A DNA stretch of 64,000 nt from an uncultured Aurantimonas sp. (GTDB lineage Bacteria > Pseudomonadota > Alphaproteobacteria > Rhizobiales > Rhizobiaceae). Positions 1-8,880 of the stretch are shown piece after piece. The stretch lies in the NCBI GenBank assembly GCA_947488615.1, contig CANKZU010000004.1, forward strand, positions 202,411 through 266,410, written 5' to 3'. Positions within the stretch are counted from its first letter, which is position 1. The number at the start of each line of letters is the position of its first letter. Below the pieces are notes generated by a model that ran no database searches, was not told where the DNA came from, and saw nothing but the letters and a program-made list of their open reading frames with translations. The position numbers were made by a program, and so were the translations under genes.

Positions 1-2687
1 TCGGCGGCGACCGCGACGAGCTCATGGAAGTGCTGATCGAGCCGACGGTCTTCGAGACCTACAATCTGTCCTTCGACGAACTGGTCAACCAGATCAGCCG
101 CAACAACCGCCTGATCGCGGCCGGAGCCCTCGACACGGGCGCGGGCCGGATCGTCCTCAAGGTGCCAGGCCTGATCGAGGACATTCGCGACGTCCTGGAC
201 ATGCCGGTCAAGGTCGACGGCTCGACCGTGCTGACCTTCAAGGATGTCGCCATCGCGCGGCGCACCTTCGAGGATCCCGACGGCTTCGCGCGGATCGACG
301 GCGAACCCTCGCTCGCGCTCGAAATCAAGAAACGGTCCGGGGCCAATATCATCGAGACGGTCGACGCCGTCCGCGCGGTCGTCGACCGGCACAAGGCCGC
401 TTGGCCGGACACGGTCGGCGTCGAGTATCTGCAGGACGAGTCCGAGCAGGTGAAAACCATGCTCGGCGATCTCGAGAACAACGTGATTTCGGCGATCATC
501 CTCGTCATGATCGTGATCGTCGCGACGCTGGGCCTTCGCAGCTCCATCCTCGTCGGGCTGTCGATTCCCGGCTCGTTCCTTGCCGGGATCACCATCCTGT
601 GGGCGTTCGGCTTCACGATGAACATCGTCGTCCTGTTTTCGCTGATCCTGGTGGTCGGCATGCTCGTCGACGGCGCGATCGTGACGACGGAACTTGCCGA
701 CCGCAGGCTTCTGGAAGGCGCTTCGCCGCGCGATGCCTATCGACATGCGGCGCAACGGATGGCCTGGCCGATCATCGCCTCGACCGTGACGACCCTCGTC
801 GTGTTTACGCCGCTGCTGTTTTGGCCGGGCCTTGTCGGCGAGTTCATGAAGTTCCTTCCGCTCACCGTGCTGATCACGCTGACGGCCTCGCTGTTCATGG
901 CGCTTGTGTTCATCCCGGTTCTCGGCGGCCTGATCGGCAAGGCGCAACCGATGCCGGCAAAGCAGCGGCGCCAATTGGAGGCGGCGGAGAACGGCGACCT
1001 GTCGCTCATCGGCGGGCTCACGGGCGTCTATCTGCGCGTTCTGCGCAGCGCCGTCAAAGGCCCGTTCGCCACTTTGGTCATCGCCTTGTCGCTGCTCGTC
1101 GGCGCGATTTACGGCTTTTCCCAATACGGCAAGGGCGTGGAATTCTTCCCCGCGATCGAGCCGGAATTCGCTCAGGTGCAGATCCGCGCGCGGGACAATT
1201 TCTCGATCTTCGAAAAGGACGCTCTTGTGCGCCGGGTCGAGGAGCGCCTGCTCGGCATGGACGAGGTCGAGACCGTCTACGCACGCACGCTCGGCGAAAG
1301 CGGTTCGCGTCAGCTCGGGGCCGACGTCATCGGCACGATACAGCTGGAACTGGATGAATGGGACACGCGGCGCAAGGCGGCGCTGATTTTCGACGACATC
1401 CGGGCGCGCGTTGCCGACATTCCCGGCATCACCATCCAGGTTCAGCAGGAGCAGAACGGGCCGGCCAGCGGCAAGCCGATCAACGTCAAGCTGCGCGGAT
1501 CCGATCTGATTTCCCTAGCCAATGGCGTCGTCACCCTCAGGGGCCTGATGGAGGACATCGGCGGATTCGAGAATGTCACCGATACGCGTTCGCCGCCCGG
1601 CGTCGAATGGCAGTTGCAGGTGAACCGCGAGGAAGCCGCGCGCTACGGCGCCGACGTGTCGCTGCTCGGCCAGGCCGTGCGGCTCCTGACCGCCGGCATC
1701 GAGGTTTCGGACTATAGGCCCGACGATGCGGGCGGCGACGGCGAAGTGCCGATCCGCGTCCGCTTTCCAGCAGGCGACCGCACGCTGGAACGGCTGGAGG
1801 GGCTGCGCATTCCGACGGCGCGCGGCCTGGTGCCGATCCGCAATTTCGTCTCCTTCCAGCCGGCGCCGAAGGTCGGCACTATCATCCGGATCGACCAACG
1901 CCGCGTCATGGCGGTGGAAGCGGACGTCGCGAAGGGCGTTCTCGCCAACGACCAGATCGTCAAACTGCGCGCCGCGCTCGACAAGGCCGAGCTTCCCGCC
2001 GGCGTCGACTACAATTTCGGTGGCGAGGCCGAGGACCAGGCCGAAGCGGCCACCTTCCTCACGGGAGCGGCCTCGGCGGCGATCTTCCTGATGTTCGTCG
2101 TCCTGGTCACCCAGTTCAACTCGATTTATCAGGCGTTCCTGGTGATGAGCGCGATCGTGTTCTCGACGGCGGGCGTCTTCTACGGCCTGCTGATCACCGG
2201 CCGGCCCTTCGGCATCGTCATGGGCGGCATCGGCGTGATCGCTCTCGCCGGCATCGTCGTCAACAACAACATCGTCCTGATCGACACCTACAACGTGTTG
2301 CGCAAGTCGGGACAGCCGCCGCTGGAGGCGATTCTTCGCACCGGCGCGCAGCGCCTGCGCCCCGTGTTCCTCACCTCCGTCACCACCGTTCTCGGGCTTG
2401 TGCCGATGGTCGTCGGCGCCAATATCGACTTCATCCGCCGCGAGATCCAGTTCGGCGCGCCCTCGACCCAATGGTGGACGGAACTGTCGAGCGCCATCGC
2501 CGGCGGCCTCACCTTCGCGACCATCCTTACGCTGGTGCTGACGCCCGCTCTTCTCATGCTCGGGGAAAGTATCACGGCATGGGTAAAGCGGCGGCGCGGC
2601 ATCGACGCGCCGAGCCCGCTGCGCGGCGATCCGCTGGCCGGCGGCGGGGCGAACTTGCAGCCGGACGTCCCTGTTCCGGCCGAGTGA
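1..2687 (+). CDS. RND efflux transporter permease (5' end outside window)
   Basis: Inner-membrane pump of the AcrB/HAE1 type that exports compounds using the proton gradient, normally with a periplasmic adaptor and an outer-membrane channel. The frame is open from the first bases, so the N-terminal part (about 150-200 residues of a roughly 1,050-residue family) is missing; no internal start is needed. The two hydrophobic blocks typical of RND proteins are visible, around residues 150-310 and 690-860 of the visible part. The fourth-helix relay motif reads GMLVDGAIV, with one Asp where AcrB has two, and the later relay Lys appears replaced by Asn (VVNNNIVLID). The adaptor gene probably lies upstream. 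The stop abuts the end of the convergent TRAP gene with no gap. Substrate unknown. Confidence 0.93.
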   Translation, partial: GGDRDELMEVLIEPTVFETYNLSFDELVNQISRNNRLIAAGALDTGAGRIVLKVPGLIEDIRDVLDMPVKVDGSTVLTFKDVAIARRTFEDPDGFARIDGEPSLALEIKKRSGANIIETVDAVRAVVDRHKAAWPDTVGVEYLQDESEQVKTMLGDLENNVISAIILVMIVIVATLGLRSSILVGLSIPGSFLAGITILWAFGFTMNIVVLFSLILVVGMLVDGAIVTTELADRRLLEGASPRDAYRHAAQRMAWPIIASTVTTLVVFTPLLFWPGLVGEFMKFLPLTVLITLTASLFMALVFIPVLGGLIGKAQPMPAKQRRQLEAAENGDLSLIGGLTGVYLRVLRSAVKGPFATLVIALSLLVGAIYGFSQYGKGVEFFPAIEPEFAQVQIRARDNFSIFEKDALVRRVEERLLGMDEVETVYARTLGESGSRQLGADVIGTIQLELDEWDTRRKAALIFDDIRARVADIPGITIQVQQEQNGPASGKPINVKLRGSDLISLANGVVTLRGLMEDIGGFENVTDTRSPPGVEWQLQVNREEAARYGADVSLLGQAVRLLTAGIEVSDYRPDDAGGDGEVPIRVRFPAGDRTLERLEGLRIPTARGLVPIRNFVSFQPAPKVGTIIRIDQRRVMAVEADVAKGVLANDQIVKLRAALDKAELPAGVDYNFGGEAEDQAEAATFLTGAASAAIFLMFVVLVTQFNSIYQAFLVMSAIVFSTAGVFYGLLITGRPFGIVMGGIGVIALAGIVVNNNIVLIDTYNVLRKSGQPPLEAILRTGAQRLRPVFLTSVTTVLGLVPMVVGANIDFIRREIQFGAPSTQWWTELSSAIAGGLTFATILTLVLTPALLMLGESITAWVKRRRGIDAPSPLRGDPLAGGGANLQPDVPVPAE

Positions 2688-4010
2688 TCAGTAGAGCCAG
2701 CGCACCATCACCAGCGTGATCGCGGGAAACATCGTCAGGATGATCGTCCTGACGATGTCGGCGGCGACGAAGGGCGCGGCCCCCTGAAACGTCCGGATCA
2801 TCGGCACGTCCTTGGCCATCGAATTGATGACGAAGAGGTTCAGCCCGACGGGCGGCGTGATCAGCCCCACCTCGACGACGATCAGGATGAGGATACCGAA
2901 CCAGATCGCGAACTCCTCCGGCGGCAGGCCGAAGTCGAGACCGATGACGATCGGGAAGAAGATCGGCACGGTGAGGAGAATCATCGACAGCGAATCCATG
3001 ACGCAGCCGAAAACCAGATAGGTCAAAAGGATGATGGTCAGCACCAGCCAGGGCGAGAGTCCCTGTGCCACCACCCAGGCAGCAGATTCCTGTGGCAACT
3101 GGCTGAGGGCGAGGAACGAATTGTAGACGCCGGCGCCGAGAATGATGAAAAAGATCATCGCAGTAGAGACGGCTGTTTCCACAAAACTTTCAGATAAGGC
3201 CTGCCGCGTCAGCCCGCCATTGAGGAAGGCGATGAGGCCGGTTCCCGCCGCGCCGACCGCCGCGCCCTCAGTCGGTGTGAACCAGCCGAAATAGATGCCG
3301 AAGACGACCAGGAAAAAGACGACGAGCACCGGCCAGACGTCTCGGGTGAGGCGCAGCCGCTCGCCCCAGGACGCCTTTGCCCGCGTGCCGCCGGAATTGG
3401 GCTTCAGCCGGACATAGATCGCGATGGTGATCATGTAGCCGAGCATCGCCAGCAGGCCGGGGATGAAGGCGGCGAGAAACAGCTTGGCAATGTTCTGCTC
3501 GGTCAGGATCGCATAGATCACCAGAATGACCGAGGGCGGGATCAGGATGCCGAGGGTGCCGCCGGCGGCGAGCGTCCCGGTGGCGAGGCCGCCATCGTAG
3601 CCGTAGCGCTTGAGTTCGGGCAGCGCGACCTTGCCCATGGTCGCGGCTGTCGCGATCGACGAGCCGCAGATCGCCCCAAACCCCGCGCAGGCGCCGATCG
3701 CCGCCATGGCGACGCCGCCCTTGCGATGGCCGAGCCAGGCATTGGCGGCGCCGAACAGCGATTGCGACATGCCGCCCTTGGCGGCGAATTGGCCCATCAG
3801 CAGGAACAGCGGAATGATCGACAGCGAGTAGCTCGAAAAGGTGGTGAAGGTCAGCGATTTCAGCTGCGCCAGGATCGGCGTCGCACGGCCGAGGACGAGC
3901 CAGTTGCCGACGAAGCCACAGACCAGCATGGCCAGCCCGATCGGCATCCGCAGGAAGATGAGCACCAGCAGAACCGGGAAGGACAGCAGCGCGAGTTCGA
4001 GATTGGACAA
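2688..4010 (-). CDS. dctM: TRAP transporter large permease subunit (DctM-type)
   Basis: Large membrane subunit of a tripartite ATP-independent periplasmic transporter, which imports organic acids or similar solutes with Na+ or H+. The 440 residues are almost all hydrophobic, with family-typical segments such as PLFLLMGQFA, GAICGSSIATAATMG and GGTLGILIPPS. It starts with TTG four bases after the dctQ stop, so it is probably translated by re-initiation. It is the third gene of dctP-dctQ-dctM. The substrate cannot be read from the sequence; the neighbouring pyrimidine genes are suggestive only. Confidence 0.93.
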   Translation of the reverse strand: MSNLELALLSFPVLLVLIFLRMPIGLAMLVCGFVGNWLVLGRATPILAQLKSLTFTTFSSYSLSIIPLFLLMGQFAAKGGMSQSLFGAANAWLGHRKGGVAMAAIGACAGFGAICGSSIATAATMGKVALPELKRYGYDGGLATGTLAAGGTLGILIPPSVILVIYAILTEQNIAKLFLAAFIPGLLAMLGYMITIAIYVRLKPNSGGTRAKASWGERLRLTRDVWPVLVVFFLVVFGIYFGWFTPTEGAAVGAAGTGLIAFLNGGLTRQALSESFVETAVSTAMIFFIILGAGVYNSFLALSQLPQESAAWVVAQGLSPWLVLTIILLTYLVFGCVMDSLSMILLTVPIFFPIVIGLDFGLPPEEFAIWFGILILIVVEVGLITPPVGLNLFVINSMAKDVPMIRTFQGAAPFVAADIVRTIILTMFPAITLVMVRWLY

Positions 4011-4014
4011 GGGG

Positions 4015-4566
4015 TTACGCTCGGGTCTTCTGGAGACGATTCAAACATGCGTTCGCCGAGCGCCACACGGTGACGAGGCAAGCGAGCAGGAAGACCCCGG
4101 CGCCGACGAGCGCGAGCGCATAGCCCCACCACACCGGAATCGCCAGAATGAAGCTCTCCTCTCCCGTCCGCATCTTGTCCTGAAGTCCGGCCAGAAGCCG
4201 CCAGAGAATGATGGCGGAGGCGCCGGTCATCAGCGCATTGCCGACGAGGTCGGTGATCGCAACGCTGCGTCGGCCCATCGCTCCGGCGAAGAGATCCACC
4301 GTCACGTGGCCGCGCTTCAACTGGCATAGCGGCAAAAAGAAGAACACCGCGACGCCGGAGGCGATCTCGACCATCTCGAAATCGCCGGGAACCGGTCCGA
4401 AGCCGAATCCGAGGGTGAGAAGCGCGCGCCCCGCGATCGAAACGCTGGTCAAAACGGTGATGAAGACGAGGCAAAAGCCTCCGGCATAGGCAAGCAGCGT
4501 CGCCGCCGCATCGACGCCGCGTCCGAGACGGCCGGACCCGTCGTCAAATCCTGCGGCGTCGCTCAA
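4015..4566 (-). CDS. dctQ: TRAP transporter small permease subunit (DctQ-type)
   Basis: Small membrane subunit of the TRAP transporter, pairing with DctM. Four hydrophobic helices are visible, with the FEMVEIASGVAVFFFLPLCQ and RGHVTVDLF segments typical of the family. The open frame runs back to 4707, but that would overlap the end of dctP and add an Arg-rich tail. I chose the TTG at 4566, which has a GGTGA element just upstream and gives 183 residues, the usual size. The gap to dctP (about 85 bases) holds a strong hairpin, which probably keeps expression below that of the binding protein. Confidence 0.85.
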   Translation of the reverse strand: MSDAAGFDDGSGRLGRGVDAAATLLAYAGGFCLVFITVLTSVSIAGRALLTLGFGFGPVPGDFEMVEIASGVAVFFFLPLCQLKRGHVTVDLFAGAMGRRSVAITDLVGNALMTGASAIILWRLLAGLQDKMRTGEESFILAIPVWWGYALALVGAGVFLLACLVTVWRSANACLNRLQKTRA

Positions 4567-4604
4567 AACCGGGTCACCATTGCATGCTTGAGAGATTTTC
4601 CGAG

Positions 4605-4646
4605 CCAGGCGCGGCGGCGCGAATCCTCTCGCGCCGCCGCGCCTGG
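4605..4646 (-). promoter_or_regulatory. Perfect 18-bp hairpin between dctP and dctQ
   Basis: An inverted repeat with 18 uninterrupted base pairs (4605-4622 against 4629-4646) and a 6-base loop lies between the dctP stop and the dctQ start. It has no T run after it on the minus strand, so it looks less like a complete terminator than an mRNA-stabilising or attenuating element. This would fit the need for more binding protein than membrane subunits. The structure is seen directly; the role is inferred. Confidence 0.75.
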
Positions 4647-4651
4647 CGGTC

Positions 4652-5725
4652 CTATTTGTTTTCCGGCTCAGCGGCCGCCGGGGCGGGCGCGCCCGCGTCG
4701 GCCGCACCTTCCCCGGTATATTGGGCGATCAGCGCTTTGGCGTCGTCGAGAAGCTGCTGGCGCCCCTCCCCTTGCGCCACCCACTCCGCGATGACAGCCT
4801 CGGACGCTTCCTTGAAGCGCGCGGTCTCGGCCTCGTCGAGGGTAACGACGGTATTGCCGGCCTCGCGCGCCTTTGCCTCGCCGACCTTATCGCTGGCCTG
4901 CATCGCCGTGCCGGCCATCTCCGCCAGGGGCATCCCGGAATTGTCGTCGATGATGGCCTTCAGATCGTCGGGCAGGCCTTCATAGCTGTCCTTGTTCATG
5001 ACGATGGCGAAGGTCTGGGTGTACATGCCATTCTCGCCCGAGAACCCCGTGTGGTTCTTGACCAGTTCGGCGACCCGCAGCGGCAGCGTCACCTCCCAGG
5101 GAATCGTCGCGCCGTCGATGACGCCCTTGGAGAGCGATTCAGGAACCGCCGGCACCGGCATTCCGACCGGCGTCGCGCCAAGCTTTTCCAGGAGCTGGTT
5201 GATGATCCGCGAACCGCCGCGGATCTTCATGGCTTCCAGATTCTCCAGCGTGTTGATCGGGTCCTTGGAATGAAACAGGCCCGGCCCGTGGGTGTGGACG
5301 GCGAGAAGGTGGACCGCCTCGAATTCGTCCATGGCGTTCTTTTCCACGAACGCCTGAAAGGCCTTCGAGGTGGCGACCGCATCGGTCATGATGAAGGGAA
5401 GCTCGAAGGTCTCCGATTTCGGAAAACGTCCCGGCGTATAGCCGAGCACCGTCCAGATGACGTCAGCGACGCCGTCCCGCGCCTGATCAAACAGTTCGGG
5501 CGGCGAGCCGCCGAGCTGCATCGAGGGATAGAACTCGACCTTGATGCGCCCATCGGATTCCGCCTCGACCTTTTCGGCCCACGGCTTCAGCACCTTGTCC
5601 GGAATGGTTGCTTGTGCCGGCAGGAACTGATGCACCCTGAGGGTCACCTCCTGCGCCAGCGCGGCGCCCATCATGGCGGCGAGCGCGGCACCCGCGAGCG
5701 ACAGTCTGGTCAATGATTTCAGCAT
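4652..5725 (-). CDS. dctP: TRAP transporter substrate-binding protein (DctP-type)
   Basis: Periplasmic solute receptor of the TRAP transporter, 357 residues. It begins with a clear Sec signal peptide (MLKSLTRLSLAGAALAAMMG, cleavage near AQE). Family features include FYPSMQLGG, the GGSRIINQ segment containing the conserved Arg that pairs with a substrate carboxylate, and GVIDGATIPWE. An upstream in-frame start at 5797 exists, but ATG 5725 has a GGGAGG ribosome site at good spacing and directly opens the signal peptide. An Ala/Pro-rich acidic tail of about 20 residues is unusual. First gene of dctPQM. Confidence 0.93.
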   Translation of the reverse strand: MLKSLTRLSLAGAALAAMMGAALAQEVTLRVHQFLPAQATIPDKVLKPWAEKVEAESDGRIKVEFYPSMQLGGSPPELFDQARDGVADVIWTVLGYTPGRFPKSETFELPFIMTDAVATSKAFQAFVEKNAMDEFEAVHLLAVHTHGPGLFHSKDPINTLENLEAMKIRGGSRIINQLLEKLGATPVGMPVPAVPESLSKGVIDGATIPWEVTLPLRVAELVKNHTGFSGENGMYTQTFAIVMNKDSYEGLPDDLKAIIDDNSGMPLAEMAGTAMQASDKVGEAKAREAGNTVVTLDEAETARFKEASEAVIAEWVAQGEGRQQLLDDAKALIAQYTGEGAADAGAPAPAAAEPENK

Positions 5726-5872
5726 GCGATCCTCCCAGATCGGGCTCTGCGGCCCCAACCCATTCCTCGCCGGACATAGCAGCCGTAAGGCCGGCACTCG
5801 TCAACCCCGATAGAAAGATGGCGCGACGGAGACGAAGCACTCAAGCTGTCAAAGCGCATTGCCCGCACGCCA

Positions 5873-5902
5873 TGAAAAAGGCCGGAGCAACGCCCCGGCC
5901 TT
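5873..5902 (-). terminator. Rho-independent terminator of the ABC operon
   Basis: On the minus strand a 10-bp stem (5878-5887 with 5893-5902, one G-T pair) with a 5-base loop is followed by a run of five T. It sits about 30 bases past the stop of the ABC binding-protein gene and before the TRAP operon promoter, so the ABC and TRAP operons appear to be separate transcripts. Confidence 0.85.
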
Positions 5903-5932
5903 CATTAAATGAAGGGAGCCGCGGCGCCCTTA

Positions 5933-6928
5933 CTACATGTCCTTCATCTTGTCGGTCACCGCGCTCGTCCAGGCGCCTTCCGGCTGCTTGGTGATGACCG
6001 GGTCCGAGCCGCCGCCCATCAGCACCTCGACCGTCGTGTCGGCGGAGGCGGTGTCGAGTGTGCCGTCCGAGCCGTCGACCAGCTTATTGATCTCGCCGAC
6101 CATGCGCTTCTGGTGCTCTTCGGTCTGGGCGCCCGTCATGTCGTTGTCCAGCACGATGCCGGCCGCCTCGTCCGGGTTCTCGGCGGCGTATTCCCAGCCT
6201 TTCATCGAGGCTTTGACGAAGCGCGCGAGCTTGTCGACCATTTCGGGATCTTCAAGCGACTCCTCGAGAACGTAGAGCCCGTCCTCCAGGGTCGCGACGC
6301 CTTGGTCCTCATACTTGAAGACCGTCAGTTCGCCTTCCGGGATGCCGGCGTCGATCACCTGCCAATATTCGTTGTAGGTCATCGTCGAGATGCAATCGGC
6401 CTGCTTCTGGATCAGCGGGTCGACATTGAAGCCCTGCTTGATGACGGTGACGCCGTCCGGGCCGCCCTCGGTGGACAGGCCGAGCTTCGACATCCAAGAC
6501 AGGAACGGGTACTCGTTGCCGGAGAACCAGACGCCGAGGGTCTTGCCCTTGAAATCCTCCGGCGCCTCGATGCCGGTCTCCTTGCGGCACGTCAGCTCCA
6601 TGCCCGACTTCTTGAACGGCTGGGCGATATTGACGAGCGGCAGCCCCTTCTCGCGGGCGGCCAGCGCCGCAGGCATCCAGTCGACGATGACGTCGGCGCC
6701 ACCGCCGGCAATCACCTGCTCGGGCGCGATGTCCGGGCCGCCGGGCTTGATCGTCACGTCGAGACCGGCCTCTTCGTAGAAGCCCTTTTCCTTGGCGACG
6801 TAATAGCCGGCGAACTGGCCCTGGGTCACCCATTTGAGCTGTAGCGTCAGCGCGTCCTGCGCCATGGTCGGCCCGGTGAAACCCAGACCTGCGAGCGCGA
6901 CCACCGCGCCTGCCAGAAGCTTCTTCAT
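5933..6928 (-). CDS. ABC transporter substrate-binding protein, NMT1/THI5 type
   Basis: Periplasmic receptor of an ABC importer, 331 residues, with a signal peptide (MKKLLAGAVVALAGLGF, cleavage near MAQ). The mature start LTLQLKWVTQGQFAGYYVAKE is the hallmark of the NMT1/THI5-like family, which binds pyrimidine-like or aromatic small molecules such as hydroxymethylpyrimidine precursors. The ATG at 6928 is preferred over 6934 because AGGGGA then has normal spacing. It is the last gene of the operon (ATPase, DUF559, permease, permease, receptor) and is followed by a terminator. Linkage to pyrimidine catabolism suggests a pyrimidine or hydantoin substrate; this is inference. Confidence 0.9.
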   Translation of the reverse strand: MKKLLAGAVVALAGLGFTGPTMAQDALTLQLKWVTQGQFAGYYVAKEKGFYEEAGLDVTIKPGGPDIAPEQVIAGGGADVIVDWMPAALAAREKGLPLVNIAQPFKKSGMELTCRKETGIEAPEDFKGKTLGVWFSGNEYPFLSWMSKLGLSTEGGPDGVTVIKQGFNVDPLIQKQADCISTMTYNEYWQVIDAGIPEGELTVFKYEDQGVATLEDGLYVLEESLEDPEMVDKLARFVKASMKGWEYAAENPDEAAGIVLDNDMTGAQTEEHQKRMVGEINKLVDGSDGTLDTASADTTVEVLMGGGSDPVITKQPEGAWTSAVTDKMKDM

Positions 6929-6961
6929 GTCCATTCCCCTTTGCTCTCGTTGCGTTGTCGT

Positions 6962-7936
6962 CTAACCCTTGCGGTAGGACGGATGCCAGAAGGTCGCGGC
7001 CCGCTCGGCGACGGAGAGAAGGCCGTAGGTCAGCGAGCCGGCGAGCGCGGCGACCGCGATCTCGGCCCAGACCATGTCGGTGTTCATGCGGCCGATCTCG
7101 GCCGAGATGCGAAAGCCCATGCCGACGATCGGCGTGCCGAAGAATTCCGCCACGATCGCGCCGATCAGCGCCAGCGTCGAATTGATCTTCAGGGCATTGA
7201 AGATGAAAGGCAACGCCGCCGGCAGCCGCAGCTTGACGAGGCTCTGAAACGAGCTCGCCCCGTAGGTGCGCATCAGGTCGCGCTCCATGGCGCCTGCGGC
7301 ATTGAGGCCGGCGACGGTGTTCACCAGCATCGGGAAGAACGTCATGACCACGACCACGGCGGCCTTGGAGGGCCAGTCGAAGCCGAACCACATCACCATA
7401 ATCGGCGCGACGCCGACAATCGGCAGCGCCGAGACGAGATTGCCGATCGGCAAAAGCCCGCGCTTGAGGAAAGGTGAGCGGTCGATCAACACCGCGACGA
7501 GAAAGCCCGAGCCGCAGCCGAGGACGTAGCCGGCGACGACCGCCTTCAGATAGGTCTGGACGAAGTCCGCCCATAGGATCGGCAGCGAATTGGCGATCCG
7601 GACGCCAATGTCCGACGGCGCCGGCAAAAGCACGCTCGGCACCGCGAGGCCGCGCACGATGAATTCCCACAGGAGCAGAAGCGACACGCCGAACACCAGC
7701 GGAATGAGAATGCCGAGGACCGTCCGTCCGGTGCGGCCCGACGGCTCCAGCGCGGCGAGGTTAACGGTCAAGCGCCAGGAAAACAGCCAGAAGGCCGCAA
7801 TGACGGCAGTCAGCGCCAGCCCGCGCTGGCCGGATTCCAGCAACGCCAGCGCCGCGAGTGCCGAGGCGCCGGCAAGCGCCGCCATCAAGGCTGTCGCGGC
7901 TGGCCCGGAGTGGCCGAGGAGGCGTGCCCCGCTCAC
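6962..7936 (-). CDS. ABC transporter permease (second)
   Basis: Integral membrane subunit of the importer, 324 residues, with a binding-protein-dependent permease domain in the C-terminal two thirds (for example FVQTYLKAVVAGYVLG and the coupling-loop segment MERDLMRTYGASS). The open frame continues far upstream, but only in a frame antiparallel to real coding, so it is not a permease fusion. I chose the GTG at 7936, whose GTGA overlaps the stop of the preceding permease gene, a typical coupled start. An extra N-terminal helical region of about 70 residues precedes the permease domain. Confidence 0.9.
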   Translation of the reverse strand: MSGARLLGHSGPAATALMAALAGASALAALALLESGQRGLALTAVIAAFWLFSWRLTVNLAALEPSGRTGRTVLGILIPLVFGVSLLLLWEFIVRGLAVPSVLLPAPSDIGVRIANSLPILWADFVQTYLKAVVAGYVLGCGSGFLVAVLIDRSPFLKRGLLPIGNLVSALPIVGVAPIMVMWFGFDWPSKAAVVVVMTFFPMLVNTVAGLNAAGAMERDLMRTYGASSFQSLVKLRLPAALPFIFNALKINSTLALIGAIVAEFFGTPIVGMGFRISAEIGRMNTDMVWAEIAVAALAGSLTYGLLSVAERAATFWHPSYRKG

Positions 7937-8880
7937 GACCGCACCCCCATGCGCTTGAGCGAGATGCGCTCGCCCAGACCAACCAGCCAGACGAGGACGC
8001 CGGCCATGACCGCGGCGGCGACCAGCGCCGACCAGATCTGGATGGTCTGGCCGTAATAGGAGCCGGCCAGGAGCCGCGCCCCGAGGCCGGCGACCGCCCC
8101 GGTGGGAAGTTCGCCGACGATGGCGCCGACCAAAGCGGCGGCGACGGCGACCTTCATCGAGGTGAACAGGAACGGCATCGAGGCCGGCCAGCGGAGCTTG
8201 GCCAATATCTGCGGCTGGCTCGCCGAATAGGTGTGCATCAGGTCGAGCAGCATGGCGTCCGGCGAGCGCAGCCCCTTCACCATGCCGACCGCGACAGGAA
8301 AGAACGACAGATAGGTGGAGATGATCGCCTTCGGCAAAAGCCCCTGCACCCCGACGGCGTTGAGCACCACAATGATCATCGGCGCGATGGCGAGGATCGG
8401 GATCGTCTGCGAGGTGATGATCCACGGCATCAGGCTCTTGTCGAGCGTGCGCGAATGGAGGATGCCGACGGCCAGAGCCACGCCCAGCGCCGTGCCGATG
8501 ACGAAGCCGAGGAGGGTCGAGGACAGCGTCACCCAGGCATGGAAGAGCAGCGATCGCGGCGATGTCGGCTTGACCTCGACCGTCGATTTCCAGATTTCCG
8601 CGACGATCTGGTGAGGTGCCGGCAGGATTGGGCGCTCGGCACTCCACGTCGCCGCGATCGTGTCGGCGATCCCGTAGGCCTCGCCGGCACGAACCAGCTT
8701 GTCGGTCTCGGTCTGCCAGTTCATGCCGATGGCGGCGAGATACCAGATCGCGATGATCGCCGCGACGACGGTGAGGACCGGCACGGTGCGGCCCTCGACC
8801 ATGCGCCGGCCGAGCCGCCGTAGCGGGCCGGCATAGCCGATGCCGGCGCCCGGCTCGGCGATGGGCGGGACGGCGGTCAT
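7933..8880 (-). CDS. ABC transporter permease (first)
   Basis: Integral membrane subunit, 315 residues, with the permease domain in the C-terminal half (for example TLSSTLLGFVIGTALGVALA and TYSASQPQILAKLRWP, the ATPase-contacting loop). It probably forms a heterodimer with the following permease. The start at ATG 8880 follows GGGAGCGG and reads MTAVPPIAEP. The ATG overlaps the DUF559 stop as ATGA. The longer open frame to 8967 runs into the repeat and is not used. Confidence 0.9.
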   Translation of the reverse strand: MTAVPPIAEPGAGIGYAGPLRRLGRRMVEGRTVPVLTVVAAIIAIWYLAAIGMNWQTETDKLVRAGEAYGIADTIAATWSAERPILPAPHQIVAEIWKSTVEVKPTSPRSLLFHAWVTLSSTLLGFVIGTALGVALAVGILHSRTLDKSLMPWIITSQTIPILAIAPMIIVVLNAVGVQGLLPKAIISTYLSFFPVAVGMVKGLRSPDAMLLDLMHTYSASQPQILAKLRWPASMPFLFTSMKVAVAAALVGAIVGELPTGAVAGLGARLLAGSYYGQTIQIWSALVAAAVMAGVLVWLVGLGERISLKRMGVRS

